Shown here: piece after piece, positions 6,756-13,265 of the stretch | Numbering within the stretch: the stretch's first letter is position 1 | How the letters are laid out: every line of letters begins with the position of its first letter | Notes under the pieces: generated by a model | Databases searched by the model: none | Seen by the model: the letters and a program-made list of their open reading frames with translations, nothing else | Told to the model about the DNA's origin: nothing | Assembly: GCA_002338605.1 (NCBI GenBank) | Contig: DDIP01000084.1 | Coordinates: forward strand, 14,314 to 27,578 | Reading direction: 5' to 3' | DNA length: 13,265 bases | Source of the DNA: Proteobacteria bacterium UBA1847 | Lineage (GTDB): Bacteria; Pseudomonadota; Gammaproteobacteria; Steroidobacterales; Woeseiaceae | Made by a program: the position numbers and the translations under genes

Positions 6756-8173
6756 GGGCCCACCCTCCTCAACATCGCCTCGTCGTTCGCCGCCCTGCTC
6801 ATTCGTTCCTCGAGCCATAGCGGTACAAACAATGGAATATCGTAGAGGTGTTTCAGCAGCACACCGAGATAGAAAAAGACCTTGCCGATAATTCGCAGCA
6901 CCAGCGCCAGCGCCCGCATGAACGAGATGGCCAGCAATCCGACAACCGTACGCATTGAATGTACAAATGTCTCAAGCGGTATGGCGACAAACGTCAATGC
7001 AAACGGCAGTATGAACCCCATGCCCATCTGGGCAGCGGTTGTTATCCACATGTACTCGCCAGTTGCTGTTGCGCCCACATCGCCACGCAAGATCGCGCTG
7101 GTTGCCAGTTCATCGTGCAGCAGGACTTCGCGCATGTAGGCAAGCCCCGCTTCGACACTTGCCAGCAGAAACAGGATGGAGAACGTGATCCAGATCATGC
7201 GCACACGTGTCTTGTCGGGCAAAGCGCCAATGACCGGAAACAGGCGCGTGATGCGCAAGGATTCCATCAGGAACAGGCCCATCGAGATCTCGACCAGGAT
7301 GATGACCAGCGCCGCAATATCGGCCGTGCGAAAATCTCCGATCAGGCTGGTGCCACCGACCATCTCGGCCATCGGTCGTGCAATCAGCGAGAAGTTGATT
7401 GTCGCACCGCCGATTGCAATACAAAGCACAAAGGCCGATACGAAGAAATTCACCAGTGACGATGATGACAGCACCGACACCGCACGATCCTGTCCGTGCA
7501 CGATGTCTTCATATTCCTGCATGTGACGATCAATCGTGACGGATCGGCTCAGCAGGCTGTCAACGCTCTTGCCAACCTTTGTCAGCGTCAACTGAATCTG
7601 CCGCCAGTCAGGGCGCATGTTTCGCAGCAATTGGTGGCGTTTGGCGCTGGCAGCTCGATACGCGGTCATCGCTTCCTTCTGCGCCTTGAGTAACGAGCGA
7701 TGAATGTCACCCAGGATACTGCCAACGCTGTCGCGACCTTCTGACGCACTCATTTTCGCCACCGCTTCAACCGCCTTGACCCACCCGGGCGGATCGGGCG
7801 GCACGTCCACCGCCTGCTGGTGATCTTTTTCGATCGAATTAATGGAGGTGCTCAGTGCGCGGTGCAATGACGAGTAATTGGCGAGATCTTTTCGGACCGT
7901 TTCATTGATGCGATCAAACTCGCGTTCAATGATGCGTTCCTTCGCCTCGCGACCGGCAGCCAGCAGGACATCCCGATTGCGTACCGCAAGGTTCTTTTCG
8001 GACCGTGAAACAGCCCGGGATGCGATGCGGAAACTGCGATGCAGCCCTTCAGCCGCTGCATGAATGGTTCTGTGAGCAGTACTTCGAATCAGGTAAAGCG
8101 CTGCAACGATCAGAATGATCCAGAGAATGGCCGAGATCGCCGGCCAGGGCGTAATGCCGAGCATGAACCCCAT
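6752..8173 (-). CDS. Multi-pass membrane protein with long helical soluble region, partner of vWA lipoprotein
   Basis: This is a 473-residue inner-membrane protein that I cannot place in a named family. One N-terminal membrane helix (about 10-29) is followed by about 200 mostly helical, charged residues (30-235) with coiled-coil character, broken by a Pro-rich turn (VPPDPPGW near 124-131). The C-terminal half has about five further hydrophobic segments at roughly 239-262, 284-304, 325-346, 374-400 and 406-443. The last region is long enough for two helices. The acidic pair in LVEISMGLFLMES (294, 304) and the Glu in SVEAGLAYM (341) sit in or next to membrane segments, as in some ion- or proton-coupled proteins, but this is only suggestive. 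The ATG at 8173 has GGAG 8 bases upstream. It overlaps the vWA lipoprotein gene by 4 bases and sits first in that two-gene operon. Confidence 0.85.
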   Translation of the reverse strand: MGFMLGITPWPAISAILWIILIVAALYLIRSTAHRTIHAAAEGLHRSFRIASRAVSRSEKNLAVRNRDVLLAAGREAKERIIEREFDRINETVRKDLANYSSLHRALSTSINSIEKDHQQAVDVPPDPPGWVKAVEAVAKMSASEGRDSVGSILGDIHRSLLKAQKEAMTAYRAASAKRHQLLRNMRPDWRQIQLTLTKVGKSVDSLLSRSVTIDRHMQEYEDIVHGQDRAVSVLSSSSLVNFFVSAFVLCIAIGGATINFSLIARPMAEMVGGTSLIGDFRTADIAALVIILVEISMGLFLMESLRITRLFPVIGALPDKTRVRMIWITFSILFLLASVEAGLAYMREVLLHDELATSAILRGDVGATATGEYMWITTAAQMGMGFILPFALTFVAIPLETFVHSMRTVVGLLAISFMRALALVLRIIGKVFFYLGVLLKHLYDIPLFVPLWLEERMSRAANDEAMLRRVGP

Positions 8174-8321
8174 GATGGTAACTCCGCTGTCGTAGTCAAA
8201 AACCGTAGACCGGTAGCTTTGCGAAGCGTCCTTTCGAACGCCGTGCCTTTGTCATCTCTCACCGAAGCCTACCACTGTGAGGAGTAACCGACGCGGCAAG
8301 CTTACATAAGGAAGGGAAACT

Positions 8322-8350
8322 TAACGGTCCCGCCCTGCGCAGGGCCGTTA
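8322..8350 (-). terminator. Hairpin after the aminotransferase gene, possible terminator
   Basis: Nine bases past the aminotransferase stop lies an inverted repeat. The outer arms are TAACGG (8322-8327) and CCGTTA (8345-8350), enclosing a perfect 12-base GC-rich palindrome CCCTGCGCAGGG (8333-8344), with a 5-base bulge on one side. On the minus strand the stem is followed by AAGTTTCCC, only a short T run. It may be an intrinsic terminator of modest strength for the aminotransferase mRNA, separating it from the membrane protein/vWA operon. Confidence 0.5.
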
Positions 8351-8358
8351 TTGCCGCT

Positions 8359-9762
8359 CTAAAACCCGGCGACACCCGTCGGCCACGCCGGTGAATTGCC
8401 AAGGTCGTGGCCGTATTCGCTTACGTGCCGTATGGCCGCATGCATGATTTCAAGCCCTTCACGCAGCACTGACTCATCCATGTTGAGCGCCGGGTACATG
8501 CGGATCGTGTCCTCGCGATCGCTGATCGCCCAGACGCCGTACTTCAGCATCTGGTTGCGAACGGCCCGTGCGACCCACCAGTTCTTTTTATCCTGATCCG
8601 GCTCAGTCTCGTGAAAACTGACACCCATCAACAGGCCGTTGGCGCGCACCTGCCTGACGATGTCGTACGATTCCCAATCCCTCATGACCCCACCGGCGAC
8701 CCGTCCCAGGTGCGCCGCATTCTCAACCAGGTTGTAACGCTCGTAGAGTTCCAGCGTCTTGATTCCCGCCGCGCATCCTGCCGGCGTGCCCGCGAACGTG
8801 GAGCCGGATGAAAAGTCGTCGTTGTCACCAAGAATATCGTCCCGTGCCGCAATGCCTGCACAGGGCTCTATGCCACCAGACAGGTTCTTGCCGACTATCA
8901 GTATGTCCGGCACGACATCGTAGTGATCGATACCCCACATTTTTCCGGTGCGTCCGAGCCCTGTCAGCACCTCATCAGAAACCATCAGCCAGTCGTTCTT
9001 GTCGCAGATTGCACGTATGCCCTTAAGGAATGCGCCGGATGGAATCCAGTTGCCACCCTCCGCGAGCCCCGGCTCGACCAGCACCGCCGCGATATTGTCA
9101 CGCGGCACCATACTGTTCGGTATGTGGTTGTCGAGATACCAAAGACAATAGTCGACGTACTGATCCTGCGACATGCCAGCCGGCATGATGTCGCTGTACG
9201 GGTATGGCGCAATGATCGCACCACCGGACCAGGCTTCGAGATAATTATGATTTGTGCTTGCGAGGCCGCTCAGTATCTTGGCGCCAATGCTGTTGCCGTG
9301 ATAACTCGAGCTGAAGGTGATGACATGGCGGCGCCTGGTATGTGTCAGCGCAAGGTGCACAGCCGCTTCGGCCGCTTCGGTTCCGGATACCTCGTAGTTA
9401 AAGCGGGACAGGGATGAGTCCGGCATGATCGCCAGCAGTCTTTCTGCCAGTTCGTAGCGCAGCGGGTGATCGTAATGAAAGCCGTAGCGCTGGTGCGCCT
9501 CGTGCACGGCTTCGATGACTTCCGGGTGTGCATTACCCACCGGGTTGGTGGCCCAGCCGTTTTGAAAGTCTATGTAGCGCTTGCCGTCAAGATCCCAGAT
9601 GAAATCACCTTCGGCTTTGTCGATGATGATTTGCCGTGCCGCCCTGAAGCCGCGGCGCCCGGCCTTTTGCATCTCGGCATCGAATTTGAGGCCGTTGCGA
9701 AAAAGCGGTATTCCGCGTTCCAGCATGGCCCGTGTTTTTTCGCCCGGAAACTTGTCTGTCAT
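8359..9762 (-). CDS. Class III PLP-dependent aminotransferase (amine/polyamine-type, substrate unknown)
   Basis: This is a 467-residue cytoplasmic fold-type I, class III (omega) aminotransferase of normal length. Visible motifs are the cofactor phosphate-binding SGTEA (126-130), YHG (154-156) stacking on the PLP ring, and SDEV with Asp263 bonding the pyridine nitrogen. GLGRTGKMWGIDHY then precedes VGKNLSGG, whose Lys292 should form the Schiff base. GSTFAGTPAG supplies Thr322 for the neighbouring subunit. The reading frame stays open far upstream (to 10218), but that part only mirrors the antisense synthetase gene. The ATG at 9762 has GAGG 5 bases before it and starts the family-conserved region. 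It is divergent from a PuuA-like synthetase across 51 bp, suggesting a role in amine or polyamine nitrogen use. The sequence is not close to the SpuC putrescine-pyruvate aminotransferase I remember, so the donor amine is open. Confidence 0.93.
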   Translation of the reverse strand: MTDKFPGEKTRAMLERGIPLFRNGLKFDAEMQKAGRRGFRAARQIIIDKAEGDFIWDLDGKRYIDFQNGWATNPVGNAHPEVIEAVHEAHQRYGFHYDHPLRYELAERLLAIMPDSSLSRFNYEVSGTEAAEAAVHLALTHTRRRHVITFSSSYHGNSIGAKILSGLASTNHNYLEAWSGGAIIAPYPYSDIMPAGMSQDQYVDYCLWYLDNHIPNSMVPRDNIAAVLVEPGLAEGGNWIPSGAFLKGIRAICDKNDWLMVSDEVLTGLGRTGKMWGIDHYDVVPDILIVGKNLSGGIEPCAGIAARDDILGDNDDFSSGSTFAGTPAGCAAGIKTLELYERYNLVENAAHLGRVAGGVMRDWESYDIVRQVRANGLLMGVSFHETEPDQDKKNWWVARAVRNQMLKYGVWAISDREDTIRMYPALNMDESVLREGLEIMHAAIRHVSEYGHDLGNSPAWPTGVAGF

Positions 9763-9779
9763 GGAAACCTCACGTGGTG

Positions 9780-9804
9780 CACTATAGGTGGCATTATAGG
9801 ATGG
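9780..9804. repeat. Back-to-back 12/13-bp direct repeat in the divergent promoter region, candidate operator
   Basis: Two adjacent copies, CACTATAGGTGG (9780-9791) and CATTATAGGATGG (9792-9804), share CAyTATAGG(a)TGG with one substitution and one inserted base. They occupy half of the 51-bp spacer between the divergent aminotransferase and synthetase starts. The second copy runs into the Shine-Dalgarno GGAG of the synthetase. Spacing of 12 bp, near one helical turn, would suit a dimeric regulator covering both promoters. No regulator gene is adjacent. Confidence 0.5.
9793..9798 (-). promoter_or_regulatory. Consensus -10 for the aminotransferase gene
   Basis: The minus strand reads TATAAT exactly, 30 bases before the aminotransferase ATG (9762). 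A transcript from it would start near 9786. The place expected for a -35 (about 9816-9821, TCAACC) matches the consensus at only three positions, so activation by a regulator is possible. The first repeat copy also contains a weaker TATAGT (9781-9786). Confidence 0.45.
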
Positions 9805-9813
9805 AGCGGGACC

Positions 9814-11187
9814 GTGGTTGATCACAATATGAAATGGCTGGACGACCTGCCGCAGGCATTCCAGGTCTACCGAAACGATCGTCCTGTCGACGAAGTCGAA
9901 TGCATTGTTCCAGACTTTGCCGGCATGTCCCGTGGCAAGTCGATGCCGGTGCACAAGTTTGACCCCGATCATGAAACCTACCTGCCGGTTTCCATTTTTT
10001 ACCAGACCGTGACCGGCACCGATGTCGAGATGGACATTGACAACCAGTGGGCCGAGGGTGACATGGTGCTGAAGCCCGACATGTCGACAGCTTGCGCCGT
10101 ACCCTGGGCGAAAGAGCCGACCCTGCAGGTAATTCACGATCTCTACACGCGCGACGGCACCCCGGTGGATATCGCTCCGCGGCAGGTTTTGAAAAACATC
10201 GTCGCCCTGTATGCACAACAGGGCTGGAAGCCCATCGTCGCGCCGGAGCTTGAGTTCTACCTGATCAAGCCGAACCTCGACCCCAACGAGCCGATCGAGG
10301 CGACGATCGGACGCACCGGGCGCCGACCCACCAGCCGGCAGTCCTATTCGATGTCAGCCGTGGACGACTACGGTCCGGTAATCGATACCATTTACGACTT
10401 CGCCCAGGACGCCGGTCTCGCGATCGACACGGTCATCCAGGAAGACGGCGCGGGACAGGTCGAAATCAATCTCACGCACGGTGACCCGGTGTTGCTCGCC
10501 GACCAGGTGTTTTGTTTCAAGCGCATCATTCGTGAAGCTGCATTGAATCACGATATGTTTGCAACCTTCATGGCCAAGCCGATGCGCGACCAGCCAGGGT
10601 CTGCCATGCATGTTCACCAGAGCGTTGTGGATATCGAAACGGGGAAGAATATATTCAGCAATGCGAAGGGCGATGCCAGCGAGTACTTCATGCACTTTAT
10701 CGGCGGCTGCCAGAAGTACCTGCCCCAGGCACTGCCCTTACTCGCGCCCTACGTGAACAGCTACCGGCGATTCGAAGCGGAGACATCCAGCGCACCAACC
10801 AACTTTGGCTGGGGCTACGACAATCGTGCGACCGGACTGCGTGTACCGAACGCAGATGCAGAAAATCGCCGCATTGAGAACCGCGTGATCGGTGTTGACT
10901 GCAACCCCTACCTTGCGATCGCTACCGGCCTGGCCTGCGGCTATCTCGGCATGATGAAGAAAATAGAACCGAGCGAACCGGCAGTTGGGGAACTCGAAAC
11001 CGAAGACTTTGATATTCCGACTACGATCGACGAAGCCTTAAGCCTGTTCGAAGAGGCCGATGACATTCACGAAGTACTGGGTCGGGAGTTCTGCATGATC
11101 TACGGTGAAGTCAAAAACGAAGAGGTACGCCTATTCCACCGCGAGATCAGCCCATGGGAGCGGGAGCACCTGTTATTGAACGTGTAA
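9814..11187 (+). CDS. PuuA-like glutamine synthetase family protein (probable gamma-glutamylpolyamine synthetase)
   Basis: This is a 457-residue cytoplasmic ligase and the only plus-strand gene here. It aligns by eye with E. coli PuuA (472 residues), which joins glutamate to putrescine using ATP. Shared blocks include DFAGMSRGKSMPV for 'DlnG.fRGKriPv', LEFYL (Glu147), GAGQVEINL (Glu217), FMAKP, GSAMHVHQS (His266/His268), LLAPYVNSYRRF, NRATGLRVP (Arg343) and NPYLAIA. These supply the metal, glutamate and ATP contacts of the family. The PuuA-type features make nitrogen-assimilation GlnA unlikely, but the amine substrate could be any mono- or polyamine. The frame is open from 9466. A GTG at 9814 has GGAG 7 bases upstream, whereas the ATG at 9829 has none, so GTG is chosen. 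It is divergent from the aminotransferase, and its stop abuts that of the patatin gene. No PuuB, PuuC or PuuD gene is in the window. Confidence 0.92.
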   Translation: MVDHNMKWLDDLPQAFQVYRNDRPVDEVECIVPDFAGMSRGKSMPVHKFDPDHETYLPVSIFYQTVTGTDVEMDIDNQWAEGDMVLKPDMSTACAVPWAKEPTLQVIHDLYTRDGTPVDIAPRQVLKNIVALYAQQGWKPIVAPELEFYLIKPNLDPNEPIEATIGRTGRRPTSRQSYSMSAVDDYGPVIDTIYDFAQDAGLAIDTVIQEDGAGQVEINLTHGDPVLLADQVFCFKRIIREAALNHDMFATFMAKPMRDQPGSAMHVHQSVVDIETGKNIFSNAKGDASEYFMHFIGGCQKYLPQALPLLAPYVNSYRRFEAETSSAPTNFGWGYDNRATGLRVPNADAENRRIENRVIGVDCNPYLAIATGLACGYLGMMKKIEPSEPAVGELETEDFDIPTTIDEALSLFEEADDIHEVLGREFCMIYGEVKNEEVRLFHREISPWEREHLLLNV

Positions 11188-12954
11188 TCACTTCGACGAC
11201 TTCAAAGACTCATTGATCTCGTCGATGCGCTCAATGGTGCTGCGATAGCCGGCCTCGATCGCCCGGTCGAAAGCTTTCCAGTTGAGCATATCGATACTCT
11301 GCACATCCGGGCGCAGCAAAATATTGCTCTGTTCGCGGTTGGCCGCGGTAACGCGTTTCGTATTGACGCTGCCGGCACTGAGGAGCAGTCGCAGGATATT
11401 CGGCGCGCGGCCACTCTGAATCAGCCGCAGTCGTTTAAAGGCCGACATCTCGTCAACGTCGTCGCAACTCGCCAGTGAAGATTCACTGCCGACATCAACT
11501 CCTATGACCGGCCCGCGGCCGACCTCTCGCATCACGTCAACCGGCAGGTGATTTGCGACACCACCGTCGACCAGTATCTGGCGGCCCGAAAATACCGGGG
11601 GCAGGATCCCGGGGATCGCAATCGAGGCGCGCAGACAGCGCCACAGCGTACCGGACCGATGCACAACCATGTTGGATGTCACCAGGTCGGCTGAAATACA
11701 GAAAAACGGCAGCACCAGGTCCTCAATATCGACATTGCCGACCTCGCTTCGCAACAGGCGTGATACGCGGCGCCCCGACGACAGGGAGATGAGCGGCAAG
11801 GTGTAGTCACCGATCGGATTTCGATCAACAAAGGTTCGTCGATATCGTTCGACGAGCTGGGCGTTACTCCAGCCAGCTGCTACGCCCGAGGCGATGATCG
11901 ATCCAATACTCGTGCCACCGCAGGAATCGATCAAGATGCCGGCCTCACGCAATGCTTTCACGACACCGATATGTGCGAAGCCGCGTGCGCCACCACCACT
12001 GAGAACAATCCCGACTGCGTTACCGGTCAGCAAACGTGCGAGGCGCTCAATATCGCTGTCCGTGCAGACGTGATGGTGTTGCGCCACGTCGCAAAGCTCG
12101 AGCCAGCGCTTTGCGGCGCCGGGTCGGACCAGGCGCCGATGTTTAACGACCAATTCCACTTGCTGCGAATCGGTCGCGCTGCGACCAGCCAGGGCTTGCC
12201 GGAACCAGGGTGCCGGCTCGTCACGTGAGTCGACAAGCAAAAGCAGCGTGTCGGCCTGCGCAATGCACTGTCGAGTCCACGCTGACGTACTGTTGTCTGC
12301 GACGAACACCACGTAGTCGCGACGCGCCTCGACCTCATTGAACCAGGCACTGGTATGTCGATCGACTCGATCCCTGGCAAATAGCTCTGTCTTGCCGTAC
12401 TTGCCGATGGTATCTGTCAGCGATTGGGCAAAGGCCAGCGTTTGTTCGACTGGGCCGTTGCTCAAGATTGCAAATGTTCTGGATGAAAGTCGCGAGCGCT
12501 GCATTTTCTGCGCTTGTTTCAGTCGCTGCACGGCAAGGCGTGCAATGTGCAACATCGCCGAGGGATAGACCTGGGCTAATGCGTCGAATGCATCCTTGGA
12601 AAACCGCACGAGCTCCGTGTCACGAACGCTTTTGACTGTGGCTGTACGGAGCTCCCCGGAAATCAGGGCTCCTTCACCAACAGTCTCTCCGCGCTGAATC
12701 CGGCCAATCAATTTCGACTGGCCGTTGGCATCAGTCCGGTAGGCTCCAAGGGCACCACTGGTTACAGCGTAGAGTGAGTCCGCTGGCTCCCCTTGTTCAA
12801 ACAACACCTCCCCGCTCGGCAGGCAAAACCATTCAAGCTGATCCGCCACGGCCAGCAGTGTTGCCGGTTCGAGATCGCTAAAGACCGGCAACGATGCCAG
12901 CACCGCAAACGTGTTGCGGTCGATGCTGGTATTGGGCGGAAAATCGACAGTCAT
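11188..12954 (-). CDS. Cyclic-nucleotide-binding patatin-like phospholipase (NTE-like)
   Basis: This is a 588-residue protein. Residues about 23-145 form a cyclic nucleotide-binding domain. Its phosphate-binding cassette reads VGEGALISGELRTATV, with Glu94 and Arg103 in the places that hold the ribose and cyclic phosphate, so cAMP or cGMP binding is plausible. A middle region (about 158-310) resembles the linker seen in NTE/YchK-type proteins, ending in HHHV and a D-IERLARLLTG segment. The patatin domain follows, with oxyanion loop GGGARG (320-325), nucleophile Ser349 in GTSIG, and the dyad Asp463 in DGG. It should hydrolyse phospholipid or lysophospholipid ester bonds at the membrane. Unlike animal NTE it has one cNMP domain and no N-terminal membrane helix. 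The ATG at 12954 begins 11 bp after the stop of the DUF3465 gene and lacks a clear ribosome site, so coupling is likely. Confidence 0.93.
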   Translation of the reverse strand: MTVDFPPNTSIDRNTFAVLASLPVFSDLEPATLLAVADQLEWFCLPSGEVLFEQGEPADSLYAVTSGALGAYRTDANGQSKLIGRIQRGETVGEGALISGELRTATVKSVRDTELVRFSKDAFDALAQVYPSAMLHIARLAVQRLKQAQKMQRSRLSSRTFAILSNGPVEQTLAFAQSLTDTIGKYGKTELFARDRVDRHTSAWFNEVEARRDYVVFVADNSTSAWTRQCIAQADTLLLLVDSRDEPAPWFRQALAGRSATDSQQVELVVKHRRLVRPGAAKRWLELCDVAQHHHVCTDSDIERLARLLTGNAVGIVLSGGGARGFAHIGVVKALREAGILIDSCGGTSIGSIIASGVAAGWSNAQLVERYRRTFVDRNPIGDYTLPLISLSSGRRVSRLLRSEVGNVDIEDLVLPFFCISADLVTSNMVVHRSGTLWRCLRASIAIPGILPPVFSGRQILVDGGVANHLPVDVMREVGRGPVIGVDVGSESSLASCDDVDEMSAFKRLRLIQSGRAPNILRLLLSAGSVNTKRVTAANREQSNILLRPDVQSIDMLNWKAFDRAIEAGYRSTIERIDEINESLKSSK

Positions 12955-12965
12955 GATGTCATCGG

Positions 12966-13265
12966 CTAGTCGAAGCGCTTCCCCCTGTGCTGCAGCCAGC
13001 CATCAACATGGTGCCGCTGTGGGTCCTTGTGTGTCCAGTGAATGACGCCGCCACGATCATTGGTCTCGAACTGCCCGAAGAATGAAACAGTGTCGCCCAG
13101 GGACAAGCCGGAAACGCGGGGGGCCAGGTCGATATTATGCGCGATAAGCACCGAACGACCCGACGCGAGCTTGAGGATAAAGCGCTGATGCCGGCTGCCA
13201 TCGTTGTCATCGGACAGAATTCGGATAACGGTGCCATTGCCGCTCACCTGGCTGCCAGCACGCCA
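12966..13265 (-). CDS. DUF3465 family protein, C-terminal part (runs off right edge)
   Basis: Ninety-nine codons plus the stop are visible, and the frame remains open to the last base, so the gene begins outside the window. The internal GTG at 13247 has no ribosome site and should not be taken as the start. The visible part matches DUF3465 as I know it: GNGTVIRILSDDNDGSRHQRF, then LIAHNIDLAPRV, GDTVSFFGQFE, GGVIHWTHKDP and a GWLQHRGK ending. The pattern of beta strands suggests a small OB-like barrel with conserved His residues. Family members are usually short with an N-terminal signal or anchor, which would lie beyond the edge. The function is not established. It is directly upstream of the patatin gene (11-bp gap), probably in one operon. 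Confidence 0.88.
   Translation of the reverse strand, partial: WRAGSQVSGNGTVIRILSDDNDGSRHQRFILKLASGRSVLIAHNIDLAPRVSGLSLGDTVSFFGQFETNDRGGVIHWTHKDPQRHHVDGWLQHRGKRFD

Noticed and set aside
6959..7459. A 166-codon plus-strand frame inside the membrane-protein gene
   Set aside because: Its Gln/His/Asp-rich composition is the mirror of membrane-helix codons. It is a shadow frame.
9466..9813. An N-terminal extension of the synthetase on the plus strand
   Set aside because: It mirrors the start of the aminotransferase gene. PuuA-like proteins begin near the GTG at 9814, which has GGAG at good spacing.
9763..10218. A 152-codon N-terminal extension of the aminotransferase on the minus strand
   Set aside because: It is entirely antisense to the synthetase, has no family likeness, and the ATG at 9762 has a good ribosome site and starts the conserved domain.
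12966..13247. A complete DUF3465 gene starting at GTG 13247
   Set aside because: The frame continues open to the window edge, there is no ribosome site, and family members carry extra N-terminal sequence.

Overview
The window looks like chromosomal DNA of a free-living, probably marine or soil, gammaproteobacterium. This is inferred from family content (DUF6868, DUF3465, a PuuA-type glutamine synthetase, OruR-like AraC regulator, NTE-like patatin) and mid-range GC; the genus cannot be fixed from sequence alone. Thirteen protein-coding genes are supported, twelve on the minus strand and one on the plus strand. I see no rRNA, tRNA, CRISPR array, transposase or phage gene. No gene-free gap exceeds 300 bp; the longest is about 271 bp (3132-3402), and it holds nothing I can support.

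Reading along the minus strand from the right edge, the first block (13265-11188) is a DUF3465 protein cut by the window edge, followed 11 bp later by a cyclic-nucleotide-binding patatin phospholipase. The patatin stop codon directly abuts the stop codon of the convergent plus-strand glutamine synthetase-like gene (9814-11187). That gene is divergent, across only 51 bp, from a class III PLP aminotransferase (9762-8359). The two probably belong to one amine/polyamine assimilation unit. The 51-bp spacer carries a back-to-back 12/13-bp direct repeat with a consensus minus-strand -10 inside it. A hairpin lies just past the aminotransferase gene.

Next comes a translationally coupled pair (8173-6117): a multi-pass membrane protein with a long helical soluble region, then a von Willebrand factor A lipoprotein whose ATG overlaps the upstream TGA. 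This is the best candidate for an undescribed two-protein envelope system. A likely promoter sits over the stop codon of the vWA gene and would drive the next cluster (5953-3403): a DUF6868 membrane protein, a putative lipoprotein with two SnoaL-like domains, and an exported DUF547 protein. All three are predicted to be at or beyond the inner membrane.

The left part (3131-1) holds a two-helix membrane protein, a 128-residue protein I do not recognise, an AraC-type regulator with a possible leaderless GTG start, an NmrA/ergot-type NAD(P)-binding protein, and the N-terminus of a small membrane protein resembling DUF4345 that runs off the left edge. The regulator, NmrA protein and DUF4345-like gene lie in line with small gaps and may form a small redox or detoxification unit under the regulator.

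Several starts were moved inward from the longest reading frame because ribosome binding sites, signal peptides or family alignment clearly favoured internal starts (NmrA 1127, DUF547 4650, DUF6868 5953, vWA 6755, aminotransferase 9762, synthetase GTG 9814).
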